64,000 nt of DNA from Myrica gale (taxonomy: Eukaryota; Streptophyta; Magnoliopsida; Fagales; Myricaceae), in contig OZ005604.1 of NCBI GenBank assembly GCA_963930655.1, forward strand, positions 16,998,001 through 17,062,000. The letters run 5' to 3'. Of the stretch, positions 60,564 to 64,000 are shown piece after piece. The notes below the pieces were generated by a model, which was not told the origin of the DNA, did no database searches, and saw only the letters and a list, made by a program, of their open reading frames with translations. The stretch's first letter is position 1. Each line of letters opens with the position of its first letter. The translations under genes were made by a program, and so were the position numbers.

Positions 60564-60828
60564 CGAGGTCTCACGGTGGTGGTATGTCAATCAAAATTTT
60601 ATTCAAGTTTTAGACAAAACACCACAAAAAAAGTTAATTGTTTGCTTCCTGGTGTGAGCGAATCATTCAGACTTTCATTCAATCTCTTAATTGCTGCTCA
60701 GTTACAGTAGATAGCCATGTTAGATCGAAAATCATGCTCAAAAGAATTGTTTCTGGAGCTAAGTGTATTTGCTTACAATAGAATTCTCTAAATACAACAG
60801 TTTCACAATTCAATATACAGGGGAATTG
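60287..60828. repeat. Pair of direct repeats inside the CACTA element
   Basis: Copies of about 67 bp at 60287-60353 and 60760-60828 share TAAGTGTATT, CGCTTACAATAGAATTCTC (one or two differences) and CACAATTCAATATAC. The 400-bp interval holds a (GA)n run at 60532-60559. They may be LTRs of a very small retroelement or a local duplication; no primer-binding site or target duplication was seen. Confidence 0.6.
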
Positions 60829-61469
60829 CTGAGAAGAAAAATACAGGGGAATTGAAAACGCCTCTCTCCAAACGAGCCTAATCTGAAAATAAATTCTGAT
60901 TCCGTCACATGAGAGTGAAGTGAAGAGGAAAAATCTACCTTAGCCGTCTTCCTCCAGCTCATGTACATCCGGTGCAGATCAGCTTCCTCGACAAGCAAGG
61001 AGACCATGGTCAAATAGTGGTCTTTAACCAACAACGACGATTATTAGCGAGAAACCCAAAGGCGACGATCTCCACCGCCGATTTTACGACACTCTTGACG
61101 GAACCAGATGGTAGAGGAATCATGACCGGCTAAATGCAATTTCATGACCACTCGCATCGTCGATGTTTCGTGGAGATGTAATGCGGAACTTGGTGGCCGC
61201 CACAGTAAACAGTATCTCAAAGCTTTGCCAACCACAAAACCCGGCGTTGATGTGCGGTATAGGATTTCGTTTTCAGCTGTGACGAATCTCACTTAGTCGT
61301 GAACGAAGCATGCTCTTTAGTGACGGGATGATGCGGATAGCAAACTAGCGCGTGGAGGAAACCCGATTTTCTACTAGTGTATGTGTAAAAGTCAAAAATG
61401 TTGGAGTGTGTTTGTTTTGCTAGAAATTTTCATATCCCAAAATGTTGGAGAAACAAACATATCCTATAT

Positions 61470-62760
61470 ATGCACCCGTAATTCATTTCCCATAAAATGA
61501 TCCGTACAGTATTAATGTCTGAGGAAATATTGCAAGCAGCAGCCGGCCTGAATCCCTTTCCCCCAATTAAAGCGCTACCTAGTGTTGTTATCCGAAGGAA
61601 TGAAATGTTCTGTCTCCTACCAACTGCATCATGCATGAACAAAAGAAGGATTAAATTTCATACTAAATTATTCACCAAGAACGCCCCTATGCTACGAGAA
61701 GGCATTTAAAGAAGTACCTCAAAACATTAATAAAGCTCAGTGGCTTTAATATTCATCTGACATTTTCCGAGTCCTAATTAATAAAACGACTTGCAAACTT
61801 CAATATCATAATTTTGAGCATGCACTGCTCTGTGCATGAACTCAATTTACAAGATAATAACTAGGTCATGCCAATTATACATGAAGTCGGCAATTGGGTT
61901 GTGCTAGTTAAGGATTTTTGAATGATCGTTTCGCTTCGCACTAAAGGGTGTCCCAGAATATTAATGTGTGATGTGAGAGGCTCCCGAGTCAAACACAATC
62001 CATTATAATTACGGTACAAGAGATATATCTAGGGTTAGAACATCAAGAAAAGATATTTTTATAGTCCATATTTGCAAATAATAATAACAATAAGGTGCTT
62101 AATATATTAATTTTCTTCCAAGCCACTGACATTAGAGCTTAATAAATCAATGAGTATCACATTACATCGGCGTCAACAGTACTTTTTATTCGTAGCAGTC
62201 TTAACACAAGTGAACCAAACAACAAGCTATTATTAGCCGAGTCCATGCTCCATTTTGTCTTTCGATATCTGGTCTGGGAGCTGGCACTGTCAAAGGGTCT
62301 CAACGGGAGCGGAATAGGAGGAAAAGGAAAAGGAAATCTTCAATTGCTTCCGGGGCTAGCACTGCCAACAGGTAACAGGTTATCACTGACTTGTCCAATT
62401 GTAGACCCATGTGGTAGCTTTGCCAAGGTATCCTAGTTTGAACTTTTCAGCGGCACTATTCTTTTAGGGTTTACTAGAACTTTTCCAAGAATCATTAATA
62501 ATGTGAGAGCAGCCACTTGGCTTTGGTCTCAGGGTCATGACAGCTACAAGAGACCCCAAGACAGACATGGGGTCCTGACTTCCAGCATGTAGTACTTTTG
62601 GGACAACCTGGTAAGGAAGATGCAAAGAAGACAAATTTGTTTTTGAAAAATATATTTCTCTCTCTCGTTTTTTTCCTGGCTACAATCCTCCAAACAACTG
62701 TCTGCAGTTATCGTGAAAATTGCTGATATTACTTCTCAGTGTCAATATTTGAAAAAAAAA
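61470..62760. other. Intergenic DNA, nothing recognised
   Basis: No coding likeness or bounded element was detected. Confidence 0.5.
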
Positions 62761-62762
62761 TT

Positions 62763-63773
62763 TAGACCCTAAAGAACAACTAGAAGGGGTGAATAGGTGT
62801 AGATACTTTCTTTTTTGTGTATAGACAAATTTAGAACAAGTCCTAAAAGAGTCTCATCTAGATGTGATAAGTATTTAACAATCAACAAATATGTAGTGGA
62901 ATATTAAAACAAATATTAAAAAAATATCAATAATAAATAATAAATCAAACACACACCAAGACAAGATATTTGATAAGAAAGTGGAAAACCGTATCAAAGA
63001 AAGAACCAATCCGAGCTAGCAGCCACCAAAAATTTACTAGAAGATAAACCTTACACCGGTGACTCAGACACGAGCAACATTCAGTTGCTTGACTCTGACA
63101 ACTCTGAAGTAATAATCTAGGTAATCTAATCTAAACCCGCTCCCTTGCGGTTAACCCTCTACCTTCTGAAGTTCTTCTTGTAAATCTTTTCAACACCGGT
63201 AACTTCGGCTACCAATCTCTTTAAGCTCTCTGAAAGCTTCTCACAAGAGATTGATTTCAATGGTGATTAAGGTGATTGATGTAGAAGAGAAAAATTATAA
63301 ATGCTTTAGGTACAAAGGTCTCAAAGAATATTTCTCTCAAGCATAAGACGCCAAGGAATGAAGGAAATAATTTGAGTGAGTCTCTTGGACGAATTTCTCA
63401 CGGTTTAAATAGAAAAAGATAAAAAAATTTGAAATCAGTAGATTTCGCTCGAGCCAAGATAGGGCGAAAAACAATGTATAAAAATGCAGGAATTTAGCTC
63501 GAGTGATGGTAGGGCGAAGCTTGGGCGAAATGATTCCGGAGATAACTCTGAGAGATTTTAGGAATGGATACTGGTACGTGAATTCTAACTTCTTCAAATT
63601 TTAAACACTCTTCAACTTTATCTTCTTCAGCAACCCTCTTTCAAGATATCTTTATCTCTTTTCAAATTTGAATGACTTTTATCCGTTTGAACACTTAAAC
63701 AATATTAATTCAAAAATACATCTTAACTTAAAATTGGCACGAAATCTTGCCAACATTCAAAACACTAACAATA
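62763..63773 (-). mobile_element. Probable copia-type LTR remnant
   Basis: Read on the minus strand the block starts TGTTAGTGTTTTGAATGTTG and ends near CCTATTCACCCCTTCTAGTT and GGGTCTAA, motifs at the start and 3' end of common plant copia LTRs. The canonical CA end and a target duplication are not visible, and no primer-binding site or polypurine tract follows on either side. A solo, degraded LTR of about 1 kb is the simplest reading. Confidence 0.45.
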
Positions 63774-64000
63774 TTGATAACATGGTTGATGGTAGGTACT
63801 TAAATTTTTTATAGTGGATAGGATCATAAGAAAGAATAGTTAATCTAGTAGGCTTCCGATTTGTTTTCTTTCAAATATCCGATTCACTGTTAAAAACATG
63901 AGATTCCAATAGAAGTGTCTCGTGGACACGTTTGATCAAACAAAGCTTGACGAAGTCGTATAGTACTGAACGAACTTGAGCTATTCCAACATATATACAA

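Larger units (their letters stand above)
54240..61379 (-). mobile_element. 7.1-kb CACTA transposon with Transposase_24 gene
   Basis: The ends are a perfect 17-bp inverted repeat, CACTAGTAGAAAATCGG, flanked by a 3-bp target duplication TAT (54237-54239, 61380-61382). The left subterminal zone (54255-54760) carries many GTCGACGA/TCGTCGGC-type motifs in both orientations, and the right one (61030-61370) fewer. On the minus strand it has a multi-exon gene of the plant transposase Ptta/En/Spm type (56000-57818). No TNPD-like catalytic (Transposase_21) gene was recognised, so it is probably non-autonomous. A long direct repeat (60287-60353/60760-60828) and a (GA)n run lie in its right part. Confidence 0.92.
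54139..61464. mobile_element. Small MITE split by a CACTA element
   Basis: The outer ends GGGTATGTTTGTTTGCC (54139) and the complement of GGATATGTTTGTTTCTCC (61464) are inverted copies. TAT lies at both outer flanks. Without the CACTA element between 54240 and 61379 the MITE would be about 185 bp. The internal motif CAAAATGTTGAGG also recurs on the right side in inverted form. This shows the order of insertion: MITE first, CACTA later. Confidence 0.6.

Overview
The window is nuclear DNA from a flowering plant, most likely a woody rosid eudicot. It has AT-rich intergenic DNA, short exons with GT-AG introns, glyoxylate-cycle and plant-specific syntaxin genes, and many plant transposon families. 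The species cannot be fixed from sequence alone; the rosid placement is an inference.

Host genes are few. (1) Isocitrate lyase (ICL, + strand, 3423-6157) has three exons, 576 codons, a C-terminal Ala-Arg-Met peroxisome signal, and a second intron of the rare GC-AG class. (2) A SYP132/SYP13II-type plasma-membrane syntaxin (- strand, 27610-21528) has twelve common exons followed by two different terminal exons, each encoding its own end of the SNARE helix and its own membrane anchor. This is the most interesting locus, because in plants that host arbuscular mycorrhiza or rhizobia this gene architecture yields a symbiosis-dedicated isoform. (3) A LEA2/NHL-type membrane protein gene (+ strand, 33769-38210) is split by a 3.86-kb CACTA transposon and is otherwise open. 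(4) A VUP-type (vascular-related unknown protein) gene (- strand, 46320-45596) has three exons.

Most of the rest is mobile DNA, and many ends can be placed exactly from target-site duplications (TSDs). 0.5-1.0 kb: hAT MITE with CCGGACC arrays. 1.6-2.0 kb: fold-back MITE. 7.4-10.2 kb: Mutator-like element with a FAR1 DNA-binding fragment. 11.1-13.0 kb: LINE-derived element with an intact ORF1-like frame but no ORF2. 14.5-16.0 kb: hAT element that captured the first exon of a DUF4228 (PADRE) gene. 16.0-18.8 kb: decayed hAT transposase of the TTF-type family. 28.2-29.8 kb: non-autonomous hAT with related ends. 33.9-37.7 kb: CACTA with five exons of an FHA/coiled-coil gene. 43.2-43.5 kb: complete 354-bp TRIM retrotransposon. 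45.1-45.35 kb: fold-back MITE with very long arms. 47.2-51.7 kb: degenerate L1-type LINE lacking its reverse-transcriptase core and holding a probable solo LTR. 54.2-61.4 kb: 7.1-kb CACTA with a Transposase_24 gene, itself inside a small MITE. 62.8-63.8 kb: probable copia-type LTR remnant.

The genes form no pathway together. ICL acts in peroxisomes during lipid mobilisation, the syntaxin drives exocytosis at the plasma membrane or a host-microbe interface, and the VUP gene is linked to vascular development. No rRNA or tRNA gene was recognised by eye and no CRISPR array was seen.
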